Shown here piece after piece: positions 1 through 8,761 of a DNA stretch of 64,000 nucleotides. Source of the stretch: Streptomyces hiroshimensis (lineage in GTDB: Bacteria; Actinomycetota; Actinomycetes; Streptomycetales; Streptomycetaceae); NCBI RefSeq assembly GCF_014650335.1, contig NZ_BMUT01000006.1, forward strand, positions 186,001 to 250,000. Direction: 5' to 3'. Below the pieces are notes generated by a model. That model searched no databases. It was not told where the DNA came from and worked only from the letters and a program-made list of their open reading frames with translations. The position numbers and the translations under genes were made by a program. Numbering within the stretch: position 1 is the stretch's first letter; each line of letters starts with the position of its first letter.

Positions 1-527
1 AAGCAGGCAGTGCGCTCTTCAGCGAGTCGGCGTTCTCCTCGGTGACCTTCGAGCATGGCCGCCTCCGGCACTCCCGGTTCGACGAGGTGTGGCTGCACAC
101 CGTCCGCGTGGTCGGCACCAACCTCGCGGAGACCACCTGGCTCGACAGCGAGTGCACCGCCGGCATCTTCGCCGGCGTGGAGATGCATGGGGGCGAGATG
201 CGCCGCACCGTCTTCCACCAGTGCAAATTCGACTCGGTCAACCTGCGCGCGACCACGCTGAAGGACGTCGTCTTCGTCGACTGTCTCCTGCGCGACGTGG
301 ACTTCGGCGGGGCGGCACTGGCCGACGTCCGCTTCCCCGGCTCGACCCTGGACCGGGCCCGCTTCGACAAGGCCACGCTTACCCGAGTCGACCTGCGCGA
401 AGCCACCGCGCTGGGTATCGCCTCCGGGATCGGGTCCCTCAACGGCGCGACGATCAGCACGGCCCAGCTGTTCGACCTGGCGCCCGTCCTGGCGCAGCAC
501 GTCGGCCTCACCGTGAAAGACGACTGA
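1..527 (+). CDS. Pentapeptide-repeat protein, 5' end outside the window
   Basis: The reading frame is already open at base 3, so the gene starts upstream; 174 residues are visible. The protein shows degenerate five-residue repeats of the A(D/N)LxX type over most of its length, with F, L or V at every fifth position (for example CKFDSVNLRATTLKDVVF and DVDFGGAALADVRF). This pattern folds as a right-handed quadrilateral beta-helix. A GTG at 42 is the first possible start inside the window, but repeat-like sequence continues upstream of it, so I treat it as internal. The specific role is unknown; family members range from structural proteins to DNA-gyrase protectors, and nothing here decides between them. 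Confidence 0.8.
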   Translation, partial: AGSALFSESAFSSVTFEHGRLRHSRFDEVWLHTVRVVGTNLAETTWLDSECTAGIFAGVEMHGGEMRRTVFHQCKFDSVNLRATTLKDVVFVDCLLRDVDFGGAALADVRFPGSTLDRARFDKATLTRVDLREATALGIASGIGSLNGATISTAQLFDLAPVLAQHVGLTVKDD

Positions 528-562
528 CGGCACTGCCGAGGGCGCTGCCGGCGGCACAGGAG

Positions 563-817
563 TCAATCGCGCCAGTAGCCGTTGGCGGCGGCGATGGTCT
601 GGAACTCGATCGCGACGACCCGCGCGGCGTCGATGAGACTGTCCGGAGTGGAGGAGTAGTTGGGGCGGCCTCCCTTGAGAACATCCAGGTCAGGCTGGAT
701 GTTGTGGATGGTGTGCCGGGCCAGCATGAGCGCGAGGGCACGGCCTTGCTCCGGAGTCTTGGTCATCAGGGAACCGCCGGGAACCAGGACCATGTCGTCG
801 TCGGATACTCGGTTCAT
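563..817 (-). CDS. Small hypothetical protein
   Basis: An 84-residue protein if the ATG at 817 is used; an upstream in-frame ATG at 916 would give 117 residues. I do not recognise the family. It has no obvious membrane segment or signal peptide and looks soluble and mostly helical, with a central RALALMLARHTIHNIQPDLD stretch. It converges on the pentapeptide gene with 35 bases between the stops. The ribosome binding site for the 817 start is weak, so the start is uncertain. Confidence 0.5.
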   Translation of the reverse strand: MNRVSDDDMVLVPGGSLMTKTPEQGRALALMLARHTIHNIQPDLDVLKGGRPNYSSTPDSLIDAARVVAIEFQTIAAANGYWRD

Positions 818-1007
818 GCCGCACAGTGTCGCCGGGCGCTCGGACTCTGCGCGGTGCAACACGACCTTGTCGCACCGGACCTGCCGCCTCCCGCGACACA
901 TGTCACCCGTTTGCACTGACCTGCGACAGGCGTTGGCAACGCGCCTCGCCGCGCAGTCGGCCTGACCGCCTGGCTGGGTGGGTGCCGACGCCTCTCAGCG
1001 GGACGGG

Positions 1008-1047
1008 ACGGGGCGGGGCGGTGCAGGGGTGGGCCGCCCCGCCCCGT
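1008..1047 (-). terminator. GC-rich hairpin terminator after the Hsp90-like ATPase gene
   Basis: A perfect 14-bp inverted repeat (1008-1021 with 1034-1047, arms ACGGGGCGGGGCGG) with a 12-base loop lies a few bases past the minus-strand stop at 1053. There is no long U-tract, which is usual for Streptomyces terminators. The rest of 818-1052 shows no gene. Confidence 0.65.
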
Positions 1048-1052
1048 TTCGG

Positions 1053-4000
1053 CTAGTCGAACCAGCGCGCCCGGGCCAGTTCCTCCGTGCGGGTCGGGTC
1101 CTCCAGGAGGGCTGCGGCCTCGAAGCGGCGGGACCAGGTGCCTGCCGCCCAGGCCAGGCCCGCCGCCAGGCCCTCAAGCGTGGCCGCGTGCAGGACGCCG
1201 TCGTCCGGGTTGAGCCGCCAGTCCAGCTCCACGCCGCCGACGACCAGTTCCTCGTGTTCGACGTAGGTCGAGGGCGCGCCCGGCAGCAGGACCCGGACGT
1301 CTTCCGGGACCTCGCGGAGCTCTCCGTCGCCCGCCGGGACGGTCACCGGGAACGCCTCGCTCAGGCGGCGCACCTGCAGCAGTTCGGAGAGGGCGGCGGC
1401 GCGGTCGGGGCTTACGGGGAGCAGGGGGTGGCCTTCGGCGAAGGGCATGAGGTCGGGGGCGTCGGCGACCAGGGCGTCCGTGGCGTCGCCGACCTGTACG
1501 GTGCCGTCGACCACGGCGCGTACGTCGTCGGGGACGGTGACGTCGTCCGGGTCCAGCTCCGCCAGCGCGCTGTAGAGGCCGTGCAGCTGGGCGGGGCTCA
1601 CCGGGAGGTCCTCGTCGGCCAGGCGGGAGAGGAGTTCGGCCGCGCCGCCCGGTTCGTCCAGCAGCGCGGCCGCGGACGTACGGACGCCCAGGGCGCGCAG
1701 GACCTGCTCGTCGGCGAGGCCTGCCGCGTCCGCCGGCTCGTACAGGCCGCGCAGCAGCGGGTCGCCGCCCGCGACGCGCAGACCGGCGGGGCGGCGGCCG
1801 TCCAGGACGGGGTGGCCGCGCAGCCACCAGGCCGTGTACGGGCGGACGGACTCCGTCGTGCCGTCGGGCAGCAGGATGCGCACGGGCGTGGTGAGGGCGT
1901 CGCGCAGCGGCGGCTCGGCGAGCAGGGCGAGGGCCTCGGGCCACGCGTCGTCGGCGACGAGGTCGAGGTCCCGGACGGCCACGATCTCCGTGGCGACGGG
2001 CGGCACGGGGGTGTCGGGCAGCCGGTCGAGGACGTCCTCGCACCACACGTCGACCGCGTCCAGCAGCCCGGCGTCGTCGGGCTCGGCGAAGTCGCCGTCG
2101 CGCGGTTCGAGTTCGTCGGGGTCGAGGACGACGTCCGTGGCGCGTACGAGCGCGAAGCCGGCCATGACGCCGACGGCGGTCAGCGGCTGCGCGCCCCACC
2201 GCTCGGCTAGGGCGGCATCGCATGCGGCGAGCTCGCCGGGCCTGATGATGCGTTCGAATGCGCTGCCGGGCAGGACGAGTTCGCCCGCGGGGGCGAGCTC
2301 GCCGTCCTCGTCGGGCAGGGCGAGGGCGCCGAGCCAGGGCTCGTCGCCGGGCGCGAGGTCGGCGTCGCGCACGAGGCCGAGGACGACCTCGGCGAGGGCG
2401 TCCGCGTCGAGTGCGTCCTCGTCCCACACCTCGTCGGCGTCGAGGGAGGCGGCCACCGCGGCCCGGACCTGCGGGGTGGTCAGGACGGCCCGGGGCGAGG
2501 ACGGGGTGGCGCCGAGCTTCTCCAGGAGCGGGTGCGCGGCGTCGGGGTGGGCGACCTTCAGGCCCAGGCGGGAGAGCCGCTCCGAGTCCGTGCCGTCCGG
2601 CGGCGGGAGCAGCACCTGCCGCGGGCCGATGGCCGTACGGCCGTCCGCGAGCGGCACGGGCAGGCCGCTGAGCCGGTCCGGGTCGACGCCGGCGAGGCTG
2701 TCGTAGAGCCGCTGCCACCACGACGGAGTGCGCTCGACGCCGGCGAGCCGGTCGATGACCTCGCCGAGCGAGGCGCGCGCGACGCCGAGGGAGCGCAGCT
2801 CGGGGCGGCGCTCCAGACCGGCGGGCAGCAGGCTCGGGAAGAGCTCGCCGAGGACGGCGACGGTCTCGGCGCCCGCGCCCTCGACGACCTCGGCGTCGAC
2901 GGGCCGCAGCGCGTACGGCTCGCCGCCGGGGCCGCTGCGGGCGAACGGGTCGTCCCAGGTGTCGGCGGCCGGCGGCACGTCCGGGGCGGCTGCCGGCTCC
3001 GGCGTGTGCCGGGCCGCGTCCGGGCCCTCCGTCCACGGGATGCCCTCCACGCCGCCACCGCCACCGGCCCGCGGCGCGGCCGGCTCCTGAGCCGCGGGGC
3101 CCCCGGCCGCGCTCGGCAGGAACGCGATGCCCGGCAGCCGGTCCAGGACCTGTCGCCGCAGCTCCGCGTCCAGCGCGCCCTGGGCCAGCGGGGACGGTAC
3201 GAGGTCGAGCGTCCCGGGGCCGACCGGGTGCCAGTCGCGCAGCAGCTGCGCGTACGCCTCCGCCGCGCGCCCGGTGAGGAAGTCCGTGAGGGCGCCCGGC
3301 GCGGCGTGGCGGCGCGTGGGCTCCAGCGGGAACGTGGCGACGAGCAGCGCGGGCACGCCCAGCGGCTCGTCCGTCGGCGTCGGCGCGTGCACGACGGGCG
3401 CGGTGGCGGGGCGTACGGGCGCGCCGTCCTCGCCCACCGGCACCGCCCACATCACCGACCAGTGCGGGCGCAGGCGCTCCTCCACGGGCCGGTCGGCGAG
3501 CAGGGCGGCGTCCAGGGCCCCGGCCGCCCGCTCGACGCGCCACCGGGCCGTCGTGCCGCGCGCGGAGTCGTCCACGAGGACGTACGGGCCCTCCTGGCGG
3601 CGCGTCAGGGTCCGTACGACCCCGTCCGTCTCGACGACGACCTCGGTCAGGCCGGGCAGCGCCAGCAGCAGCGCGTCGTCGACGGCGGCCAGCAGACGGG
3701 AGGTCAGGTCCTCGGCGGCGCCGTCACGCAGCGGCAGCACGACCACCGTGTCGTAGCCGTCCGGGGCGGTGCCCTCGGCGGGCAGCGGGAGCCGCAGCAG
3801 CGGTACGTGGCCCTCGCGGCGGCGGATCTCCTCCTCCAGGGCCGGCGCCTGGACGGCCTCGCGCGCCGCCAGCGCCCTCGCCTCCGCGAGAGACCAGCGG
3901 ACGCCGCCGGAGCGGCCGACGACGGCCGGCTCGTCGCTGACCGCCAGCACCGCGGAGAAGCCGACGCCGAAGCGGCCGACGCTGCCGGGGGCCGCGGTGC

Positions 4001-4391
4001 CGGGGGCGGCGCCGGGCACGGCGCCCTTCTCCTCGTCGCGCTTGGCCGAGGCGCGCAGGGTGGCCAGGGACTCGACGCCCGCGGCGTCCAGGGGCGCCCC
4101 GGTGTTCGCCGCGGCCAGCACGGCCGGGCGGCTGCCGGCGGCCGCGTGCAGGGTCAGCCGCAGGCGGCCGGGGACGCCGGCGCGGGCCGCGGCGTCGGCG
4201 GCGTTCTGGGCGAGCTCGACGACGAGGCGGTCGCGGTAGCCGCCGAGGGCGAGGTCCTCCTCGGCGTTGGCATCCTCCCGGAAGCGGGCCGGCGACGCCG
4301 CCCAGGCGTCCAGCACGCCGCGCCGCAGGCGGGCGGTCCCGAACGGATCCGCGCCTTCGGCTGCGCCCCGCACCATTGCCGTGCCGCTCAC
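1053..4391 (-). CDS. Hsp90-like/sacsin-type ATP-binding protein
   Basis: A 1112-residue protein with a GHKL ATPase fold at the N-terminus, around residues 40-210. It shows an N-box (LAQNAADAA, near residue 60), a nucleotide-lid region with NTGAPLD and LRASAKRDE, and a glycine-rich GRFGVGFSAVL motif. The remaining ~900 residues have no catalytic motif I recognise, are rich in Ala, Leu, Asp and Glu, and include a Pro/Gly-rich linker near residues 440-490. Large actinobacterial proteins of this type are annotated as sacsin N-terminal ATPase-like; their clients are unknown. The GTG start at 4391 has GGAGA seven bases upstream. The DUF3027 gene follows upstream on the same strand, and the two may share a function. 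Confidence 0.85.
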   Translation of the reverse strand: MSGTAMVRGAAEGADPFGTARLRRGVLDAWAASPARFREDANAEEDLALGGYRDRLVVELAQNAADAAARAGVPGRLRLTLHAAAGSRPAVLAAANTGAPLDAAGVESLATLRASAKRDEEKGAVPGAAPGTAAPGSVGRFGVGFSAVLAVSDEPAVVGRSGGVRWSLAEARALAAREAVQAPALEEEIRRREGHVPLLRLPLPAEGTAPDGYDTVVVLPLRDGAAEDLTSRLLAAVDDALLLALPGLTEVVVETDGVVRTLTRRQEGPYVLVDDSARGTTARWRVERAAGALDAALLADRPVEERLRPHWSVMWAVPVGEDGAPVRPATAPVVHAPTPTDEPLGVPALLVATFPLEPTRRHAAPGALTDFLTGRAAEAYAQLLRDWHPVGPGTLDLVPSPLAQGALDAELRRQVLDRLPGIAFLPSAAGGPAAQEPAAPRAGGGGGVEGIPWTEGPDAARHTPEPAAAPDVPPAADTWDDPFARSGPGGEPYALRPVDAEVVEGAGAETVAVLGELFPSLLPAGLERRPELRSLGVARASLGEVIDRLAGVERTPSWWQRLYDSLAGVDPDRLSGLPVPLADGRTAIGPRQVLLPPPDGTDSERLSRLGLKVAHPDAAHPLLEKLGATPSSPRAVLTTPQVRAAVAASLDADEVWDEDALDADALAEVVLGLVRDADLAPGDEPWLGALALPDEDGELAPAGELVLPGSAFERIIRPGELAACDAALAERWGAQPLTAVGVMAGFALVRATDVVLDPDELEPRDGDFAEPDDAGLLDAVDVWCEDVLDRLPDTPVPPVATEIVAVRDLDLVADDAWPEALALLAEPPLRDALTTPVRILLPDGTTESVRPYTAWWLRGHPVLDGRRPAGLRVAGGDPLLRGLYEPADAAGLADEQVLRALGVRTSAAALLDEPGGAAELLSRLADEDLPVSPAQLHGLYSALAELDPDDVTVPDDVRAVVDGTVQVGDATDALVADAPDLMPFAEGHPLLPVSPDRAAALSELLQVRRLSEAFPVTVPAGDGELREVPEDVRVLLPGAPSTYVEHEELVVGGVELDWRLNPDDGVLHAATLEGLAAGLAWAAGTWSRRFEAAALLEDPTRTEELARARWFD

Positions 4392-4510
4392 GTGTCGTCT
4401 CCTGCCGCCGAGGGGTGTTCCTACGGCAGAACGTACCGCGCGGGGGTTACGGGCCGACGGTGCCCTACCCGTGGGCCCGGCCGCACCGCGGAGCGGGGCC
4501 GTATCGCGCC

Positions 4511-4550
4511 CGAGGGGCGCTCGTCCTCAAACGCCGGACGGGCTGATTTT
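4511..4550. repeat. Dispersed Streptomyces intergenic repeat (CTCAAACGCCGGACGGGCTG type)
   Basis: Positions 4521-4545 match a short palindromic sequence that I recall as very common between Streptomyces genes. Its core is CGTCC and GGACG pairing around TCAAACGCC. It lies in the 238-base gap between the DUF3027 and Hsp90-like genes. The number of copies in this genome cannot be seen here. Confidence 0.6.
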
Positions 4551-4629
4551 CGCCTGGGCCTGCCCTGCACCGAACGGCAGACCGGGCCATCCGGCGCCAC
4601 GAGGGACAGGGCAGGGCCCCGCGCCTGCC

Positions 4630-5529
4630 TCAGGAGTGCCCGAGCTCCTCGTCGTCCTCCTCCGCCTGTGCGGGACGCAGGGGCAGGGGGTCGACGAGCG
4701 TCTCGTCGATCACCGGCGGAGCAGGCCGCGGCGGCTTCGGCATGACCGCGGCCTCGGAGTGGCCGCCGCACCCGTACGACAGGGACACCACGTGCCCGTC
4801 CGCCGGGCCGAACTCATTGGCGCAGATACCGAACGCCTGTCCGAGCGAGCCTCCGATCGGCACGAGGAAGCCGCAGCTGACGCACGACGCCGGGGCGGCC
4901 TGCGCCATCGGGGTCTTCGCGCCGTGCGACTCGTCCCAGCGGTCGGCGGCGGTGTGCAGCCCGTAGCGGGACAGGACGCGGGCGCGCCGCATCCCGAGCT
5001 CCTCGGCGACGGCCGTGATCGTGCCGCGTGCCGGGACGGCCGGCTGGGCGGCGGGGGAGCCGGGGACGACGTCGGCGTCCTCGGCCTCGGCCAGGCGGTC
5101 CATCTCCTCGGAGACGGCGGAGTTCGGCGGCGGGACGTCCTCGCCGCTCCAGCCGGGCGCGAGCCGCAGGTCCTCGGCGTCGGTGGGCAGGAGGTCGCCC
5201 GGGCCCATGTCGCCGGGGCGCAGGCGCTCGCTCCACGGGACCCACTCGGGGGCGAGGACGGCCTCGGGGCCGGGCAGCAGGGCCGTCTCGTCGAGGGTGA
5301 CGTTCTTGGCGCGGGAGGCGCGGGCGACGGTGACGGCCCAGTGCCAGCCGCGGTAGGCGGGGTCCAGGCAGAGGAAGGAGTGGGTGACGACGCGGTCCCC
5401 GTCGGCGACGGTCCGGACATGCTCGCCGACCGTGCCGGGCAGCGCGGCCTCCTCGGCCGCAGCACGGGCCATGTCGACCGCCTCGGCGCACAGGCGGTCC
5501 GGGGTACGGCTTCGCATCGCAGCACTCAC
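4630..5529 (-). CDS. DUF3027 family protein
   Basis: A 299-residue protein matching the actinobacterial DUF3027 family. The C-terminal third carries a probable zinc-binding knuckle: SCVSCGF, then GICANE and YGCGGHSEA, giving spaced Cys residues. The N-terminal half, with HWAVTVARASRAKNVTLDE, is the conserved part of the family. Function is unknown. The GTG start at 5529 is preceded by a purine-rich GGAAGAGAG about 14 bases away; the in-frame ATG four codons later is an alternative. A perfect 12-bp palindrome (AGAATCGATTCT, 5531-5542) sits two bases upstream of the start. Confidence 0.8.
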   Translation of the reverse strand: MSAAMRSRTPDRLCAEAVDMARAAAEEAALPGTVGEHVRTVADGDRVVTHSFLCLDPAYRGWHWAVTVARASRAKNVTLDETALLPGPEAVLAPEWVPWSERLRPGDMGPGDLLPTDAEDLRLAPGWSGEDVPPPNSAVSEEMDRLAEAEDADVVPGSPAAQPAVPARGTITAVAEELGMRRARVLSRYGLHTAADRWDESHGAKTPMAQAAPASCVSCGFLVPIGGSLGQAFGICANEFGPADGHVVSLSYGCGGHSEAAVMPKPPRPAPPVIDETLVDPLPLRPAQAEEDDEELGHS

Positions 5530-5864
5530 AAGAATCGATTCTCTCTTCCACGCCGTCTCACGAGTGCGCCAGCCGATCGGCCGGGTCGGCGGACGGAGCG
5601 GACCTCAGGACCGCGTCGACGTCCGCGCCCGAACGGCCTCGGGCACACCTAGTCACTCCCATTCTGCGGGATCGAGACTCGGAGCGCGGCCAAGAACGAC
5701 CGCCGGTGGCGCGCTACGCACGCTACCCCGCTCGGCGCCACCGGGGATAGCCGGGCCGCGGCGAGCCCTGCCCCGCCCGGCCGGGAAGCGGCCGCGCCCG
5801 GCCGGACCGCGGCCCGCGGCGGCGGCGAAAGTGCCCTGCGCGGTGCGAGTTGGGGCAGTATGGC
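5530..5864. promoter_or_regulatory. Divergent promoter region between DUF3027 and MFS genes
   Basis: A 335-base gap between divergent starts. It contains the perfect palindrome AGAATCGATTCT at 5531-5542, next to the DUF3027 start, and a GC-rich inverted repeat around GGCGCCACCGG near 5735. I see no coding sequence and no confident -10/-35 pair. Confidence 0.5.
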
Positions 5865-7328
5865 GTGGTGGGAGCCATCCGGTCGGTCGAGGGCGGTCCG
5901 CTGCGCCGCGCGGCCCGGGGCGCCGGCCGCGTGCTGCGCGCCCCGTTCACGGCCGCCGCGCGGGGCGTGCGCAGGGCGACACACGCGCACGGCGCGGGCG
6001 AGTCGGGCCTGGGCAAGCTGATCGAGCTGCACGCGGTGAATTCCGCGGGCGACATGCTGATCACCGTCGCACTGGCGTCCACGGTGTTCTTCTCGGTCCC
6101 CACGGACCAGGCGCGCGGCCGGGTGGCCCTCTACCTGGCGATCACGATGGCGCCGTTCACCCTCCTGGCCCCCGTGATCGGGCCGCTGCTCGACCGCATC
6201 CCGCACGGTCGCCGGGCGGCGATGGCGAGCGCGATGCTGACGCGGGCGCTGCTCGCGCTGACGATGTCGGGCGCGGTGGCGAGCGGCGGCCTGGAGCTGT
6301 ATCCGGCGGCGCTCGGCGTCCTGGTGGCGTCGAAGGCGTACGGGGTGGTGCGCTCGGCGGTCGTGCCGCGGCTGCTGCCACCGCGGATCTCGCTGGTGAA
6401 GGCCAATTCCCGGGTGACCCTCGGCGGGCTGCTGGCCACGGGCGTGGCGGCCCCGCTCGGCGCGGGGCTGCACCGGCTGGGACCGGAATATCCGCTCTAC
6501 GGGGCCTTCGTCGTGTTCATCCTGGGCACGGTGCTGTCCTTCTCGCTCCCGCACAAGGTCGACTCGGCCAAGGGCGAGGCGCGGGCCCGGCTGGTCTCCG
6601 GCGAGCACCCCCCGCACCGCCCCCGGCGGGCGTCCCTGGCGGGCAGGAGCAGCAGCAACGTAAACGGTAGGAACGGCAAGAATGGAAAGAAAAGCAATAA
6701 CGGTGTCAAGCGGAACAAGGCCCCCAAGCCCCCCGGCCTCCGTACCGTCGGCAGCTCCGTCCTGCACGCCCTGCAGGCCAACAGCGCCATGCGCATGCTT
6801 TCGGGCTTCCTCACCTTCTTCCTCGCCTTCCTCCTGCGCGTCCACCCCCTCGGCGGCCTGAGCCCCGCCTTCTCGCTCGGCGTCGTCGCCGTCGCCGCGG
6901 GCGCGGGAAACGCCCTGGGCACGGCCATAGGGGCGCTGCTGCGCTCGCGCGGCCCCGAGAAGACGATCGCGCTGGTGCTGACGGTGTCGCTGGGCACGAC
7001 CGTGGCCGCCGCCGTGCTCTACGGAGCCTTCTTCGTGGTGGTCGTGGCGGCCGTCGCCGGCATCTCCCAGGCGCTGGGGAAGCAGTCGCTGGACTCCCTC
7101 ATCCAGCGCGACGTGCCCGAAGAGGTGCGCACCTCGGCCTTCGCCCGCTCCGAGACGCTGCTGCAGATGTGCTGGGTCGCCGGCGGGGCCGTCGGCATCG
7201 TGCTGCCGCTGAACGGCACCCTCGGCATGGCGGTCGCCGCCACGATCCTCGCGCTGGGCGTCGCGACAGCCGTACGGGGTCTGCTGACCGCCGCACGGCG
7301 TGGCACACCGCACCCCCGCGTGGCCTGA
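5865..7328 (+). CDS. MFS-type membrane transporter
   Basis: A 487-residue multi-pass membrane protein of the major facilitator type. Two hydrophobic halves (about residues 50-230 and 310-470) are separated by a cytoplasmic linker. The linker is odd: residues about 260-290 are Lys/Asn/Gly-rich (SNVNGRNGKNGKKSNNG) and encoded by AT-rich DNA (6650-6715) quite unlike the rest of the gene. Substrate unknown. I chose the GTG at 5865 because a GGGGC sequence lies about nine bases upstream; TTG at 5850 and GTG at 5868 are alternatives. The DUF2771 gene follows after 26 bases. Confidence 0.8.
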   Translation: MVGAIRSVEGGPLRRAARGAGRVLRAPFTAAARGVRRATHAHGAGESGLGKLIELHAVNSAGDMLITVALASTVFFSVPTDQARGRVALYLAITMAPFTLLAPVIGPLLDRIPHGRRAAMASAMLTRALLALTMSGAVASGGLELYPAALGVLVASKAYGVVRSAVVPRLLPPRISLVKANSRVTLGGLLATGVAAPLGAGLHRLGPEYPLYGAFVVFILGTVLSFSLPHKVDSAKGEARARLVSGEHPPHRPRRASLAGRSSSNVNGRNGKNGKKSNNGVKRNKAPKPPGLRTVGSSVLHALQANSAMRMLSGFLTFFLAFLLRVHPLGGLSPAFSLGVVAVAAGAGNALGTAIGALLRSRGPEKTIALVLTVSLGTTVAAAVLYGAFFVVVVAAVAGISQALGKQSLDSLIQRDVPEEVRTSAFARSETLLQMCWVAGGAVGIVLPLNGTLGMAVAATILALGVATAVRGLLTAARRGTPHPRVA

Positions 7329-7354
7329 CCTGGGCGGCCCGATAGCCTGCCCGC

Positions 7355-7819
7355 ATGACCGCTGCGATTTTCCGGGGTAAGCGCCGCCGCGCCGCTGCCG
7401 CTGTCGGCGCCGTGGCCTTCGGGCTCGTCGCCCTTTCCGCCTGCGAGAAGCCGACGCCACTGGCGACGGTGACCGTCGGCTCGACCACCGTGACGACCGA
7501 GGCCGCCTGCTACGAGGAGGGCCAGAAGCTCACCGAGAGCGCCCTCGCCAAGTGCCTGGCCGACGAGTCCGTCAAGACCGTCAAGGTGCAGCCGGGCGAC
7601 AAGGTCCGCGTGGGCGTCGACCCGAAGATGGCCGACCAGAACTGGTTCGTGGTGAGCAACGGCCAGCGGCAGACCAGCCAGCTGAAGCAGACCTACACCT
7701 CCCTCGACGGCGAGCAGCTCTTCGTCAACCGGATGGCGCAGCGCCTGGACAAGACCGCGATGATGTCGGTCATCACCAAGGACGGCGTGTGGAGCGTCAA
7801 GCTCGAGCTGGACAACTGA
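7355..7819 (+). CDS. DUF2771 lipoprotein
   Basis: A 154-residue exported lipoprotein. The N-terminus has a basic stretch (GKRRRAAAA), a hydrophobic core and a lipobox LSAC, with the lipidated Cys near residue 31. The mature part carries CYEEGQ and a second Cys (AKCLAD), spaced as in DUF2771, and may form a disulfide. The conserved phrase DQNWFVVSNGQ is typical of the family. Function is unknown. It lies 26 bases after the MFS gene and 55 bases before mqnB, probably in one transcript. Confidence 0.8.
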   Translation: MTAAIFRGKRRRAAAAVGAVAFGLVALSACEKPTPLATVTVGSTTVTTEAACYEEGQKLTESALAKCLADESVKTVKVQPGDKVRVGVDPKMADQNWFVVSNGQRQTSQLKQTYTSLDGEQLFVNRMAQRLDKTAMMSVITKDGVWSVKLELDN

Positions 7820-7874
7820 CGGACCGGCGATCCCTGACAGGGCGGCGATCCCTGACGGACCGGAGGTCCCGCTG
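7820..7874 (+). repeat. Three imperfect short repeats in the mqnB leader
   Basis: The 55-base gap before mqnB is made of three imperfect copies of an 18-20 base unit around GGCGATCCCTGAC. The last copy is altered to GGAGGTCCC and supplies the CGGAGG ribosome binding site eight bases before the mqnB ATG. Confidence 0.5.
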
Positions 7875-8735
7875 ATGCGCGTCCTCGTCGTGACCGCCGT
7901 CGACGCCGAGCGCGACGCGGTCGTCCGCGGTGCCACGGCGCTCGGAAGCATGCCTTCCGGCGGCGCGGGCGAATCGGCCGAGCCGGTTGCACCAGCCGAG
8001 CCGGTCGAGCTCGCCGTGCCGGGCTTCGTGCTGCGCCGGCCCGCCCCGGGCCCGGAGCCGCTCGTGATCGACGCGCTGGCCGCCGGCGTGGGCCCGGCCG
8101 CCGCGGCAGCGGGCGCGGCCACGGCCCTTGCGGCCGCGGCGCTCTCCGGCAGCCCCTACGGCCTGGTGGTCTCCGCGGGCATCGGCGGCGGCTTCACGAC
8201 CCCCGGCCGGAGCGCGGCCGTGGGGTCCGTCGTCGTCTCCGACGCGATCGTGGCGGCGGACCTGGGCGCCGAGACGCCCGAGGGCTTCGTACCCGTGACG
8301 GACCTCGGCTTCGGCACGGTGGAGCACCGGCCGCCCGCGGCGCTGGTGCGCGCCGTGGCCGAGGCGGCCGGGGCGCAGCGCGGCGACGTGCTGACGGTCT
8401 CGACCGTGACCGGCACGGCCGAGCGCGCCGCGGCCCTGGTGGCCGCGCGGCCGGCCGCGCTCGCCGAGGCCATGGAGGGCTTCGGGGTGGCCGAGGCGGC
8501 GGCCGCACACGGCGTGCCCGTCCTGGAGATCCGGGCGGTCTCCAACCCCGTCGGCCCGCGCGACCGCGCCGCGTGGCGCATCGGTGACGCCCTGGAAGCC
8601 CTCTCCGGTGCCTCCGCCGCCCTGCGCGCAGCACTGCGGGCGGCTCCTCCCGAGACGTGGGGCAGCAGCTCCGATACGTGCGGCAGCTCCCCTGCGTGCG
8701 GCACCCGCGAGACCCGAAGCACCTCCGAGAGTTGA
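7875..8735 (+). CDS. mqnB: Futalosine hydrolase MqnB
   Basis: Hydrolyses futalosine (or aminodeoxyfutalosine) to release the base and dehypoxanthine futalosine in the alternative menaquinone pathway; cytoplasmic. The protein has the nucleoside phosphorylase/MTAN fold: VTAVDAERDAV at the start, SAGIGGGF in the centre, then EAMEGFGVAEAAAAHGVPVLEIRAVSNPVG near the C-terminus, which includes the purine-site MEG and catalytic-loop Asn. At 286 residues it is longer than usual because of a Pro/Ala/Glu-rich insert at about residues 30-50 and a Ser/Thr/Cys-rich tail of ~28 residues. The tail is encoded by a degenerate repeat that runs on into the mqnD leader. Pairing with mqnD supports the call. Confidence 0.9.
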   Translation: MRVLVVTAVDAERDAVVRGATALGSMPSGGAGESAEPVAPAEPVELAVPGFVLRRPAPGPEPLVIDALAAGVGPAAAAAGAATALAAAALSGSPYGLVVSAGIGGGFTTPGRSAAVGSVVVSDAIVAADLGAETPEGFVPVTDLGFGTVEHRPPAALVRAVAEAAGAQRGDVLTVSTVTGTAERAAALVAARPAALAEAMEGFGVAEAAAAHGVPVLEIRAVSNPVGPRDRAAWRIGDALEALSGASAALRAALRAAPPETWGSSSDTCGSSPACGTRETRSTSES

Positions 8736-8760
8736 ACCGCCTCCGAGACCTGGAGCACCT
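8642..8760 (+). repeat. Degenerate short repeats bridging mqnB tail and mqnD leader
   Basis: About six imperfect 18-21 base units related to CTCCGAGACCTGGAGCACCT run from the mqnB C-terminal tail through the 26-base gap up to the mqnD start. The last unit supplies the GGAG ribosome binding site of mqnD. In another frame the repeat reads as a leucine/arginine heptad-like pattern, but I see no reason to think it is translated that way. Confidence 0.5.
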
Positions 8761-8761
8761 C

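Noticed and set aside
2532..4745. 737-codon plus-strand frame over the Hsp90-like gene
   Set aside because: Arg/Gly/Ala-rich with no recognisable domain; the minus-strand protein has the GHKL ATPase motifs.
8657..8761. N-terminal extension of MqnD from the earlier ATG at 8657
   Set aside because: The extra 35 residues come from the degenerate repeat, overlap mqnB and precede the conserved family start; ATG 8762 has its own GGAG.
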